From Archangium gephyra (GTDB taxonomy: Bacteria; Myxococcota; Myxococcia; Myxococcales; Myxococcaceae): DNA of 64,000 bases. The translations under genes were made by a program, and so were the position numbers. The stretch's first letter is position 1, and the number at the start of each line of letters is the position of its first letter. The stretch spans positions 21,880 through 85,879 of the forward strand of contig QFQP01000031.1 in NCBI GenBank assembly GCA_003243425.1, written 5' to 3'. Below the pieces are notes generated by a model that searched no databases, was not told where the DNA came from, and saw only the letters and a program-made list of their open reading frames with translations. Of this stretch, positions 9,431 through 17,068 are shown one piece after another.

Positions 9431-9461
9431 TTTCATAGTTTGTGGTCGCTATTTAATTTTC

Positions 9462-10109
9462 ATGGCGCGAACGCGGGGCAGTCGAAACGCCGACTATGAG
9501 GCGCAGCGCCTCGAGCTGGCGCGCAAGGCGACCCTGGCGTTGCAGCAGGACGGTGGGGTCAACGCGTCGATGCGGGAGATCGCCGAGTTTGCTGGCGCCT
9601 CGGTCACCACGCTGCGGCACTACTTCACCGACCGGGAAGGGCTGCTGAAGGCGGTGATGGAGTGCCTGCGCGCCGACGCGGCGCCGTTCCTGGCGATGGC
9701 GGCCCAGCCGTTACCGGGCGACGTGCGCGCGTCGCTGTTGCACTTCCTGGGCGGGGTGCACGTGGCGTGGTTCAAACACGGCGTGGGCAAGATGTACGCG
9801 TCGACGCTGGCGGTGGGCCTCGGCAGTCGCCCGGTCGGCCCCAGCTTCGTCAACCACGTGCTCGAGCCGCTGTTGCAGACCGGTGAGTCGTTGCTGCGGC
9901 AACACCTCGAGCGCGGCGAGCTCGAGGTCGGTGACGTGCGACACGCGTCGCTCACGCTCCTCTCGCCGGTGGTGCTGGCGCTGCTCCACCAGGACAGTCT
10001 GCTGGGCGCGCAGTGCCGGCCGCTCGACGTGTCGAAGCTGCTGGAGACGCACGTCGACGCGTTCCTGCGTGCGTTCGGGCGGCGCCGCGGGCCGCAACGG
10101 TCGGGCTGA
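9462..10109 (+). CDS. TetR/AcrR family transcriptional regulator
   Basis: A 215-residue regulator. The N-terminal DNA-binding domain is seen in residues about 12-60: ATLALQQDGGVNASMREIAEFAGASV, then TLRHYFTDREGLLKAVME, the conserved helix-turn-helix ending of the family. The C-terminal ligand domain is not specific. The ATG at 9462 starts a protein with the usual short basic leader (MARTRGSRN); the frame is open further upstream but would run across the promoter. It is divergent from the exporter operon, so it is likely its repressor, with the exported compound or a relative as inducer. It ends exactly beside the convergent membrane gene. Confidence 0.9.
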   Translation: MARTRGSRNADYEAQRLELARKATLALQQDGGVNASMREIAEFAGASVTTLRHYFTDREGLLKAVMECLRADAAPFLAMAAQPLPGDVRASLLHFLGGVHVAWFKHGVGKMYASTLAVGLGSRPVGPSFVNHVLEPLLQTGESLLRQHLERGELEVGDVRHASLTLLSPVVLALLHQDSLLGAQCRPLDVSKLLETHVDAFLRAFGRRRGPQRSG

Positions 10110-10808
10110 TTACCGCGTCAACGCGAACACCGCCTGCGGCAGCACGCACACCACGAGCGCACCGCCGGCGATGAGGTCCAGCTTCAGGGCGAACAGGTCT
10201 TCGAGGTTGCCGATGACGATGTCCTCGAGCTTCGCGACGCCGAGCTTCTCCAGCTCCGCCACCGCCGCTTCGCCATTCGGCGCCCGCGCCACGTGGGTGA
10301 TGAGGCTCAGCGCCAGCGCGCGTCGCGAACGCATCACCACGAAGCGCGCCAACCGGTCGCTCAGTGACGCGGGTTCGTCCAGCTGCGCGGGCGCTTCGAA
10401 TTCACGCGCCAGCGCTTCGGCCACCGCCTGCGGAGAGCTCCCCGGCGTGACCTTCTTCACGGCGGCGTGCATGGCCGGCTTGACCTGCGCGTAGAGCCAA
10501 CCCACGAGCTGCTTTTCGACGACCTGTCTTGCCAGGGCCGCGAGCAGACCGCGCACCGCGCCGACGTAGCCGCCGGCCAGCGCGAGCACCACGGGAGGCA
10601 GCGCCAGCGACGCCCACAACCACGACGGCGCTTCGAACGACTGGTGCTTCCACCACCACGTCGACGCCGCCGCCAACGCGCCACCCAGCGCGCCCAGCAT
10701 GAGGAAGCCCTGCAGCGCGCCGAGTACGCCGCCGAGCGCCACCCTCGGCACCGCCTTCAACAGGGCCAGCGAGCCCTGCTTCGAAAGTTCGACGAGCCGT
10801 GGGTTCAT
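10110..10808 (-). CDS. Uncharacterised membrane protein
   Basis: A 232-residue protein starting MNPRLVELSKQGSLALLKAV. Hydrophobic segments lie at about residues 18-45 (Gly/Ala/Leu-rich), 60-85 and at the very C-terminus (DLIAGGALVVCVLPQAVFAL). The intervening part is a charged amphipathic region with SLSDRLARFVVMRSRRALAL. No family was recognised. Its ATG overlaps the stop of the upstream gene in ATGA (10805-10808), so it is translated with the two preceding small genes. It could be a scaffold or channel-like protein, but nothing in the sequence decides. Confidence 0.7.
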   Translation of the reverse strand: MNPRLVELSKQGSLALLKAVPRVALGGVLGALQGFLMLGALGGALAAASTWWWKHQSFEAPSWLWASLALPPVVLALAGGYVGAVRGLLAALARQVVEKQLVGWLYAQVKPAMHAAVKKVTPGSSPQAVAEALAREFEAPAQLDEPASLSDRLARFVVMRSRRALALSLITHVARAPNGEAAVAELEKLGVAKLEDIVIGNLEDLFALKLDLIAGGALVVCVLPQAVFALTR

Positions 10809-11170
10809 TCGTCTACCAGCGCATTCACTTCGCGCTCGCTGGGCGGCGGCGTGACCGCGTCGTCTTTCCTTCGGAACACCAGCCACAGGCCACCGACCAG
10901 CGTCACCAGCGTGAGCCCGAGGAATGCCAGCGCGTTCCGCAGCGACGCGCGTTCGGCCCGCTTGCGACGGTCGGCGATGAAGCCGGCAATCAACGCGGTC
11001 AACGCCAGCGCGAACGCCGCGAAGAACCACCACGACGCATCGCGCAGGTGGCTGGTCGCGGCCGTCAGCGCGAGCCACGCGGCCATGAGCCACAGCACCA
11101 CGCGGCCCACCTTGAACTTCGCCAACATGCTCACCGTCTCGACGACCACCTGCGCGCCGCCGTCGCTCAT
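10805..11170 (-). CDS. Small polytopic membrane protein
   Basis: A 121-residue protein with about four hydrophobic segments: VVLWLMAAWLALTAAT, WWFFAAFALALTALIAGFIA, and ALAFLGLTLVTLVGGLWLVF, the first two closely spaced. A short acidic tail (SEREVNALVDE) follows the last helix. No family was recognised. It is the middle gene of a three-gene run and overlaps both neighbours by four bases (ATGA at each junction), which argues that the three products act together in the membrane. Confidence 0.7.
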   Translation of the reverse strand: MSDGGAQVVVETVSMLAKFKVGRVVLWLMAAWLALTAATSHLRDASWWFFAAFALALTALIAGFIADRRKRAERASLRNALAFLGLTLVTLVGGLWLVFRRKDDAVTPPPSEREVNALVDE

Positions 11171-11421
11171 GGCGCCTCCACGGGCGTGAGCACGAACTGC
11201 TCGATGTACCCGGCGACTTCTCCGCGCTGCGCGTCGCTCACCTTGAGCATCACCATGGGGTCCACCCGAGAGGCGAACTCGTACAGCACCATGGCGTCGA
11301 GCAGGCCAGCGTTCGCGACGGCCTCGAGCCTGTCGAGACGGTCGTCACGCACGCCGTCCTTCGCGTCGCGGTTGCTCACGTACACCGTCACCAGGTTCGC
11401 GAGGCACTCGTAGTCTGCCAC
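11167..11421 (-). CDS. Small uncharacterised soluble protein heading a membrane operon
   Basis: An 84-residue acidic protein (MADYECLANLVTVYVSNRDA and on), predicted largely helical, without signal peptide or membrane segment. It begins with GTG at 11421 and its first 34 bases overlap, in another frame, the broken end of the upstream hydrolase gene. No good ribosome-binding site is evident within that overlap, so its expression may depend on the upstream gene. Downstream it overlaps the membrane gene by ATGA. Function unknown. The open frame and its coupling to the next gene support it as real. Confidence 0.6.
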   Translation of the reverse strand: MADYECLANLVTVYVSNRDAKDGVRDDRLDRLEAVANAGLLDAMVLYEFASRVDPMVMLKVSDAQRGEVAGYIEQFVLTPVEAP

Positions 11422-11774
11422 GCCACGCCTTCCGCGAACGGCGCGACCACCACGAAGCCGTGCTCGAGCAGCACCGACTGCATGCGCGCCTGCTGATAGC
11501 CGCCGAACGCCGCGTCACGCGGCACCCGGTTCCACGTCGCGGTGGGGGCGATGAAGCTGCCTTGAAATACGAGCACCACGGGCCAACCGCTGGCGGGCGC
11601 CGCGGTCGCCGGCCGCTGCCAGAACACGTCGCGGCCCTCGACCTTCAGTGAGCGCGGGGCGCAGGTCACCGCGTCGTCGTTCACCGTGCACACCGGCTCG
11701 CCTTCCGCAGGCAACGGCCGGTTGGCGCTCGCGTACGCGGTGAAGGTCAGCAACGTGAGCGCAACGAATCGCAA
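11388..11774 (-). pseudogene. Truncated secreted alpha/beta-hydrolase (N-terminal part only)
   Basis: A reading frame of about 128 residues begins with a signal peptide (RFVALTLLTFTAYASANRP; likely TTG start at 11774 with GAGG upstream, or GTG at 11792). It continues into a hydrolase-like core start: GWPVVLVFQGSF, then MQSVLLEHGFVVVAPFAEG and AWQT. It stops soon after, before any nucleophile G-x-S-x-G, Asp or His. Intact members of this secreted esterase/depolymerase-like group run several hundred residues. The end overlaps the start of the next operon, suggesting a deletion that removed the catalytic half. An intact esterase of the same fold is encoded divergently at 11823. Confidence 0.65.
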
Positions 11775-11822
11775 ACGGACCTCACGTAGCACTGAGGTGT
11801 CCGACTGTGCGAGACGACGGCC

Positions 11823-12980
11823 ATGCGGTCGCTCGGGGTGCTCTGTCTGTTGTTCGTGTCGTGTGGGCTCGAGGTCGATGCGGGTCACGCGACGCAGCGG
11901 CAGGGGCTCACGCAGGTGACCGGCTTCGGCAGCAACCCCGGCAATCTCTCGCTCTTCGTGCACGCGCCGGCCAACCTTGGGACCGACGTGCCGCTGGTCG
12001 TCGCGCTGCATGGCTGCTCTCAAGACGCGAACGACTACGAGGCCGTGGGCTGGAACGCGCTCGCCGATGCCCATGGCTTTCTCGTCGCCTACCCGCAGAC
12101 CACCGGCAACAACGGCTGCTTCGACTGGTTCGATTCATCCGAGCAGTCGCGCACCGGGCCGCAGGTCACGTCGCTGTTGCAGATGGTTCAACACCTGCGC
12201 GCCACGCGAGGCGTCGATGCGTCGCGGGTGTACGTGACCGGGCTCTCGGCCGGCGGCGCGATGGTGAACGTGTTGCTGGCGGTCGCCCCCGACGTCTTCA
12301 CGCGCGGCCAGGTGCTGGCGGGAATTCCGTTCGGCTGCGCGTCGGGCGTGACGTCTGGCTACGGCTGCATGGTGTCGTCGTCGAGCAAGACGCCGGCGCA
12401 GTGGGGCGCGCTCGTCGACCCGGTGAACGCCGACTTTCCGCCGCCGCGCATTCAGCTGTGGCACGGCACCAGCGACTTCACGGTGACGTCGACCAACCTG
12501 CAGGAGCAGGTCGACCAGTGGACGCACGTGAACGGCATCGACGTGATGGCAGACGACACGCAGACCCTCGGCGTCGCCACGCGGCGGCGGTTCAATGACG
12601 CCAACGGGGTCACGCGCGTCGAGGCGTGGAGCCTGGCGGGCACCGGTCACGGCGCGCCTGTCGACCCGATGAACGGCTGCGGAAGCAATCGGCTCTACAT
12701 GCTCGACGTCGACCTCTGCTCGGCGAAGGAAGGCGCGAGGTTCTTCGGTCTGCTGGAGCCGGTGGTGGTCGACGCGGGCGTGACGCAGGAAGACGCGGGC
12801 GTCGACGCAGGAACTGTCGACCCCGACGCTGGCGCGACGCTTCCCGATGCGGGCGCCCCGGCGCCGGTCGACGCGGGTACTCGGCCGTCAGAGGGTGGCG
12901 CGGCCGTGCCGCAGGGCTGCGCGACGACACCGGTGCTGGTGCCGCTGGCGCTCCTCGCGTGGCGTCGCCGGCGTGGGTGA
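11823..12980 (+). CDS. Secreted PHB-depolymerase-family esterase with MYXO-CTERM-like tail
   Basis: A 385-residue protein. The signal peptide has a lipobox-like end (LLFVSCG). The esterase domain (about 35-300) has oxyanion-hole HGCSQ, nucleophile in TGLSAGGAM, acid in HGTSDFTV and catalytic His in AGTGHGAPV, so all three triad residues are present. A low-complexity linker rich in DAG follows (about 305-355). The C-terminus is a Gly-Cys, a hydrophobic stretch (VLVPLALLAW) and RRRRG, resembling the MYXO-CTERM sorting signal of myxobacterial surface proteins. It likely hydrolyses polyester or feruloyl/acetyl esters at the cell surface; the exact substrate cannot be read. It is divergent from a truncated hydrolase. 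Confidence 0.88.
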   Translation: MRSLGVLCLLFVSCGLEVDAGHATQRQGLTQVTGFGSNPGNLSLFVHAPANLGTDVPLVVALHGCSQDANDYEAVGWNALADAHGFLVAYPQTTGNNGCFDWFDSSEQSRTGPQVTSLLQMVQHLRATRGVDASRVYVTGLSAGGAMVNVLLAVAPDVFTRGQVLAGIPFGCASGVTSGYGCMVSSSSKTPAQWGALVDPVNADFPPPRIQLWHGTSDFTVTSTNLQEQVDQWTHVNGIDVMADDTQTLGVATRRRFNDANGVTRVEAWSLAGTGHGAPVDPMNGCGSNRLYMLDVDLCSAKEGARFFGLLEPVVVDAGVTQEDAGVDAGTVDPDAGATLPDAGAPAPVDAGTRPSEGGAAVPQGCATTPVLVPLALLAWRRRRG

Positions 12981-13382
12981 TCGTCGCCTTCGACGTGGAG
13001 GCCGCTGACGACAACTGTCCAACGGGCTTCCGTGCTGCTCCACGGCGAACACGACGACTGCTGCGCCGCAGCTCGAGGAGTGACTGGAGCGGAAGACCGC
13101 CAGCGACGGCCTCGCGACAGACGGCGGTGTGAACATCACGAGCGGAAGTCTGAGCAGCGTGACCAGAGCGCGCACCTCAGCGACCCGGTGCGCGTCTTCA
13201 ACCAGACGCTGCGCCACTGTCTGGTGTGTCGGCACACGGCGAACGTCGCGTGCCTGACCAGCGGGTTCGCGCTCGACGGGAGCTGCGCTCAATCAGCGGG
13301 CCAGCTCGCGAAAAGTGGGGCCGGAGACTGGTCATCGACCGCCGCCGTCACCTCGATTCGGCGAGCTGCTGTCCGTGTTGAA
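12981..13382. other. 400-bp stretch without recognisable gene
   Basis: Open frames exist here on both strands (for example 12888-13292 minus and 13032-13682 plus), but their products are Arg/Ser/Pro-rich or lack any family pattern, ribosome-binding site or coupling to neighbours. A phrase such as NQTLRHCLVCRHTANVACL on the plus strand looks protein-like but could not be placed. No terminator or repeat was noted. It may be decayed coding sequence. Confidence 0.4.
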
Positions 13383-13655
13383 TCAGCCAGCCAGGCCGTA
13401 GTGCACTTCACGGTTCGCGGCGGTGAGGGTCCGCGCCTTCATGGCCGCGTCGACGGCTTCGCGGGCCCGCGCCAACGCCGCTTCCGCCGCGCGCAGCGCT
13501 TCGACCGCTTCACGGGCCGCCGGGGCCGACGCGTTCTCGAGCTCCGCCACCGCCGCGTGCACCGTCGTCGACGAGGCGTTGATGGCCGTGGTGGCGCGGC
13601 AGCAGAGGCGAGCGCGGCCCATCCAGTCGTTCCAGCGGGAGGTCTTGTTCGTCAT
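13383..13655 (-). CDS. Small Ala/Glu-rich helical protein, unknown
   Basis: A 90-residue protein starting MTNKTSRWNDWMGRARLCCR. Residues about 30-75 form one long Ala-rich amphipathic helix with regular charge pattern (VEALRAAEAALARAREAVDA), likely coiled coil. There is no signal peptide. The inner ATG at 13655 is preferred over 13685, though neither has a clear ribosome-binding site. It stands alone between an esterase gene and an NTF2-like gene. Function unknown; reality is moderately supported by frame length and helical periodicity. Confidence 0.5.
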   Translation of the reverse strand: MTNKTSRWNDWMGRARLCCRATTAINASSTTVHAAVAELENASAPAAREAVEALRAAEAALARAREAVDAAMKARTLTAANREVHYGLAG

Positions 13656-13743
13656 GCCGGCCACTATGCCTCGGGGGTATGACAAGTGAACCGGCGTTCA
13701 GTGGTTTTGCAGGGTTAGTCCCGAGGAAAGCCCTTAGAATCAC

Positions 13744-14103
13744 TCAGGCTTTGATGCCGAACGGGGCGTCCACCACGTACCGCCAGGCGCCGTCGGTGCC
13801 GCGCGAAACGACGTCATTGGTGCGGCCGGTGAGTGTGTTGCCGTCGGGCGTCTTCAGCGACCAATCGGCGATGACGACCGCTGTGTCGGGGCCTTCGACG
13901 ACGCGAACGAGCTTCATGTCGATGGGCCCCTTCAGCGCCAGAAAGCCGTTGAGCGCTTCACGAATTCCGGCGCCGGTGAGCTGCGTGGTGCCATCGGGAA
14001 TGAAGACCGCGTCGTTGCGATACAGCGCGAGCAGCGCGTCAACGCTCCCGGAGTTGAAGGCAGCAGCGAACGCAGCGGGGATGTCTGTCGGAGTGTTGGT
14101 CAT
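13744..14103 (-). CDS. NTF2-like / SnoaL-type protein (DUF4440-like)
   Basis: A 119-residue cytosolic protein. The pattern IPAAFAAAFNSGSVDALLAL, YRNDAVFIPDGTTQLTG, then GIREALNGFLALKGPIDMKL and a C-terminal block ending RTNDVVSRGTDGAWRYVVD matches the cone-shaped alpha+beta fold of the SnoaL/DUF4440 group (YybH-like). Such proteins bind small molecules or act as isomerases, often unassigned. The ATG at 14103 opens the fold correctly; the longer frame adds a non-conserved leader. It is divergent from the GyrI-like gene. Confidence 0.82.
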   Translation of the reverse strand: MTNTPTDIPAAFAAAFNSGSVDALLALYRNDAVFIPDGTTQLTGAGIREALNGFLALKGPIDMKLVRVVEGPDTAVVIADWSLKTPDGNTLTGRTNDVVSRGTDGAWRYVVDAPFGIKA

Positions 14104-14234
14104 GCGCGAGAAGTAGTGAGCCGACGCGTGCTTCGCGATGCGCGCAGACGCACAGATGCTGTGCGCCAACGCACATTGCAAAATGAGCACGGCGCATCAA
14201 ACGCGGGCGCCTTCGCGGGCGTACTTCCGCGCGC

Positions 14235-14699
14235 ATGAACCCAACCAACCAGCAGCAGCAGCGTGACGTGGTCATCATCGGCTTCGAGGTGCGCGTGGCG
14301 CCTGCGGACGCAGCGACGAAGATTCCAGCGTTGTGGGCGCGCTTCGCGCGTGAAGGCGTCGCCGTGAAGCCGCGTGCCGACGACGCAGGCGTGTACGCCG
14401 TGTATTGCGACTACGAGAACGATGGCGCGGCGCCGTACACGATGGTGCTCGGCTTCGCGGTCGACGCGTCGACGGAGGTGCCGAAGGGGCTCCGTCGAGT
14501 GCGGATTCCCGCGGGCCGCTACGCGCGGTTCGAGGTGAAGGGCCAGCCACGGCAGGCGTTGTGGGGCGCGTGGTCGTTCATCAACGGCGCGTGGGACCAG
14601 CGGTCGTCCCGGCGCTTCATCGCCGATGCCGAGCGCTCCCTGGCTCCGCCGGCGCCCGACGGTTCGGTGCACGCCGAGCTGCTCATCGGCGTGGAGTGA
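14235..14699 (+). CDS. GyrI-like small-molecule-binding domain protein
   Basis: A 154-residue single-domain protein with the effector-binding fold of GyrI/SbmC and the C-terminal half of Rob. Recognisable blocks are IPALWARFAREGV, VYAVYCDYENDGAAPYTMVLGFAVD, VPKGLRRVRIPAGRYARFEVKGQ and the end block GSVHAELLIGVE. Stand-alone members bind drugs or metabolites, sometimes protecting targets. A homologous domain is fused to the AraC regulator encoded convergently 43 bp downstream, so the two may sense related ligands. No DNA-binding part is present here. Confidence 0.82.
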   Translation: MNPTNQQQQRDVVIIGFEVRVAPADAATKIPALWARFAREGVAVKPRADDAGVYAVYCDYENDGAAPYTMVLGFAVDASTEVPKGLRRVRIPAGRYARFEVKGQPRQALWGAWSFINGAWDQRSSRRFIADAERSLAPPAPDGSVHAELLIGVE

Positions 14700-14742
14700 A
14701 GAGCGCACACGCGCGTACTGAACACCTGTCTGTACCGCTTCT

Positions 14743-15585
14743 CTACGCGGGCTCCGCGAGCCGGACACGCACTTCGGTGCGCAGCTCGGCTTCCGGGGTG
14801 ACGCGTGGGTCATTGAGGTAGTGCTCGACGACCGCGTCGACGGCCGGCTCGTGACCGCTCGTGGGAAACCAGCGGCCGATGAGGTCGAGGTACGTCTCTG
14901 AAAGCCGCGCGTACGGCCCGCGGTGAACGGCGACGGCCCAGGCACCGGCCTCGACGTGGAGTGACGTCACCTCGGCGTGCGTGACGTCGGCCGCGAGGCA
15001 CGCGTCGAAGCGGAGGTTCTCGGTCGCGGTGACTTCGGGATCGTCTGGACACAGCCCGTACTGAAGCGCGCCCGGCGCGTGCGCGAAGCTCCACGTCATC
15101 AAGCGCGCCCACGTCTCGCCGACGTTCGCGTAGCTGCCGCGGTGGCGCATGCCCACCAGCTGCAGCGGCGGAAACGGGCGCACGCGTACGTCGAGTCGCG
15201 GCGCTTCGGGTGCCTTCTTCCACTCCGTCAGGCGCACGGACGGGCGCTCGCGGAAGAGCGAGGGTGTGACGCCGAAGCGCTCGGTGAACGCGCGGGTGAA
15301 GGCTTCGTGCGACTGGTAGCCGGCGCGCACCGCGACATCGAGCAGGCGGTCGTCTTTGAGGCGCAGCTCACGCGCCGCGCGCTCGAGGCGGAGGCGGCGC
15401 GTGTATTCCATGACCGACTCGCCGAGCTGGGCGCGGAAGATCCGGTGGAAGTGATGCAGAGAGAAGTTCGCGGCGCGCGCGGCTTCGACGGGGCTCACGT
15501 CTTCGTCGAGGCGCGACTCGAGCAGCACCTGGGCGCGCTGGAGTCGGCGGCGGTAGTCGTCGGTGGTCGTCGTTCGCTGCGGCAC
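14743..15585 (-). CDS. AraC-family regulator with GyrI-like effector domain (Rob-like)
   Basis: A 280-residue regulator. The N-terminal two-helix-turn-helix domain (residues about 12-115) shows AARAANFSLHHFHRIFRAQ and RAGYQSHEAFTRAFTERFG followed by TPSLFRER, the AraC signature. The C-terminal half (about 128-278) is the GyrI-like effector fold, with LVGMRHRGSYANVGETWAR and GAWAVAVHRGPYARLSETY. This layout is that of Rob/BmrR-type small-molecule-responsive activators. The DUF6010 gene lies 46 bp upstream on the same strand and may share a transcript. Confidence 0.9.
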   Translation of the reverse strand: MPQRTTTTDDYRRRLQRAQVLLESRLDEDVSPVEAARAANFSLHHFHRIFRAQLGESVMEYTRRLRLERAARELRLKDDRLLDVAVRAGYQSHEAFTRAFTERFGVTPSLFRERPSVRLTEWKKAPEAPRLDVRVRPFPPLQLVGMRHRGSYANVGETWARLMTWSFAHAPGALQYGLCPDDPEVTATENLRFDACLAADVTHAEVTSLHVEAGAWAVAVHRGPYARLSETYLDLIGRWFPTSGHEPAVDAVVEHYLNDPRVTPEAELRTEVRVRLAEPA

Positions 15586-15631
15586 GTGGCGACGTTCTCA
15601 CGGCTGCTCCGCGGCGCCACCCGTCGAACGT

Positions 15632-16033
15632 TCACCGCGTCACGAGGCCGCGCTCGAAGGACAATGAGAGGAACCAGCAGGCGATCAACGAATCGAAGAT
15701 GACGCAGCCCCACGAAGACGTCGGCATGAACGACCACAACGGGTTGCCCCAGAAGTGATGCGCCAGGTCCCACGCGGCGTGCAGCCACCAGCCGATGGCG
15801 ACGAAGCGATACGAGGTCAGCGCGCGGAAGCCGATGAGCGCCGCGACTGCGGTGTACACGAGCTCCCACACGCCGAAGCCGCCGCCGCTCACGTAGAGCC
15901 CGCTCGCGCCCATCACCGCCGCGCCGTTGAGCTTCAGCCGGAGTGGCTCCGGCACGCGCCACATGACCAACACCAGCACCAGGGCCGCCAGCGCCGGTCC
16001 GACCGAGGCCATCACGTCGTGAGGAATGTCCAT
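15632..16033 (-). CDS. DUF6010 family membrane protein
   Basis: A 133-residue protein with four hydrophobic segments: VGPALAALVLVLVMW, AAVMGASGLYVSGGGFGVWE continuing to VAALIGF, FVAIGWWLHAAWDLAHH, and FDSLIACWFLSL. The phrases SGGGFGVWEL, LHAAWDLAHHFWGNP and SSWGCVIFD match the DUF6010 family as recalled. Function is unknown. It is upstream of, and on the same strand as, the AraC gene, and divergent from the GlxA-like regulator by 27 bp, so a shared regulatory spacer is likely. Confidence 0.8.
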   Translation of the reverse strand: MDIPHDVMASVGPALAALVLVLVMWRVPEPLRLKLNGAAVMGASGLYVSGGGFGVWELVYTAVAALIGFRALTSYRFVAIGWWLHAAWDLAHHFWGNPLWSFMPTSSWGCVIFDSLIACWFLSLSFERGLVTR

Positions 16034-16060
16034 TGACGCGGAAGGTAGCGGGCGGGCTCA

Positions 16061-17068
16061 ATGGGGCCAGTGGCTCAAAAGACAACAATCGAACGATTTC
16101 GGCCAAGGCGCGTGGCGGTGCTTTTGTTCGATGACGTGGTGCTCGGCGACGCCACCATCGCGTGTGAAATCTTCGGTCGTGCGCGCGACGCGAAGGGGCG
16201 GGCGCTCTACGACGTTCGCTTCTGCAGCGAGAAGGGCCGGGCGAAGACCGCGTACGCGACGCTGACCTCGCCGTGGCGGCTGAACACGTTGAACACCGCC
16301 GACCTCGTGGTGGTGCCCGGGCCTTCGAGCGCTGCGCCGGTCAAGCCGGTGCTGCTCGACGCACTCCGCCGCGCGGCCCGCCGCGGCGTTCGCATGGCCA
16401 GCATCTGCTCCGGCGCCTTCGTGCTCGCGGCCGCCGGGCTGCTCGACGGTCGGCGCGCGACCACGCACTGGCGCGCGGCGGCCACGCTCCAGGCCCGATT
16501 TCCGCGCGTGAACGTCGACCCCGACGTGCTCTTCGTCGACGACGGGGAAGTCCTCACCTCCGCCGGCGCGACTGCGGGCTTCGACCTCTGTCTTCACCTC
16601 GTGCGGAAGGACTTCGGGGCCCGGGTCGCCGCAGGTGTCGCCCGTGACGCGGTGTTGTCACTCGAGCGCGCGGGAGGGCAGGCGCAGTTCATCGAGCCGA
16701 CGCCTCCCGAAGACCCCGGAGCGCTGGGGCCGTTGCTCACGTGGGCGCAGAAGCACCTGGCCGAAGTGAAGGGCGTCCCCGACCTCGCGAAGCGCGCCGC
16801 GACGAGCCTGCGCAGCTTGAGCCGTCACTTCGCGCGGCAGCTCGGCATCAGCCCGGCGCAATGGCTGGTTCGTGCGCGCATTCACCGCGCGCAGCACCTG
16901 CTCGAGACCACGCGGCTCGACCTCGAGGCGGTCGCCGCCGCCGTGGGCTTCAGTTCAGCGCCGGTGCTGCGCGCCCGGTTTCGCGCCATCGCCGGTACGT
17001 CGCCCAACGCCTGGCGCAAGAGCTTCAGAGCTGACGGCGCAGGTGGCCGAGCAGGTCCATCCGCGTGA
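16061..17068 (+). CDS. GlxA-family transcriptional regulator (DJ-1/PfpI plus AraC HTH)
   Basis: A 335-residue protein. Residues about 17-185 have the DJ-1/PfpI-like fold: RRVAVLLFDDVVLGDATIAC, ADLVVVPGP, and the nucleophile-elbow ASICSGAFVLAAAGLLDGRRA with THW following, typical of the GlxA group where the domain senses rather than cleaves. Residues about 225-325 are an AraC DNA-binding domain: DLAKRAATSLRSLSRHFARQ, then AVAAAVGFSSAPVLRARFRA and TSPNAWRKSF. The last 44 bp overlap the end of the convergent cystathionine beta-synthase gene. The first coding bases follow the divergent DUF6010 gene. Confidence 0.9.
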   Translation: MGPVAQKTTIERFRPRRVAVLLFDDVVLGDATIACEIFGRARDAKGRALYDVRFCSEKGRAKTAYATLTSPWRLNTLNTADLVVVPGPSSAAPVKPVLLDALRRAARRGVRMASICSGAFVLAAAGLLDGRRATTHWRAAATLQARFPRVNVDPDVLFVDDGEVLTSAGATAGFDLCLHLVRKDFGARVAAGVARDAVLSLERAGGQAQFIEPTPPEDPGALGPLLTWAQKHLAEVKGVPDLAKRAATSLRSLSRHFARQLGISPAQWLVRARIHRAQHLLETTRLDLEAVAAAVGFSSAPVLRARFRAIAGTSPNAWRKSFRADGAGGRAGPSA

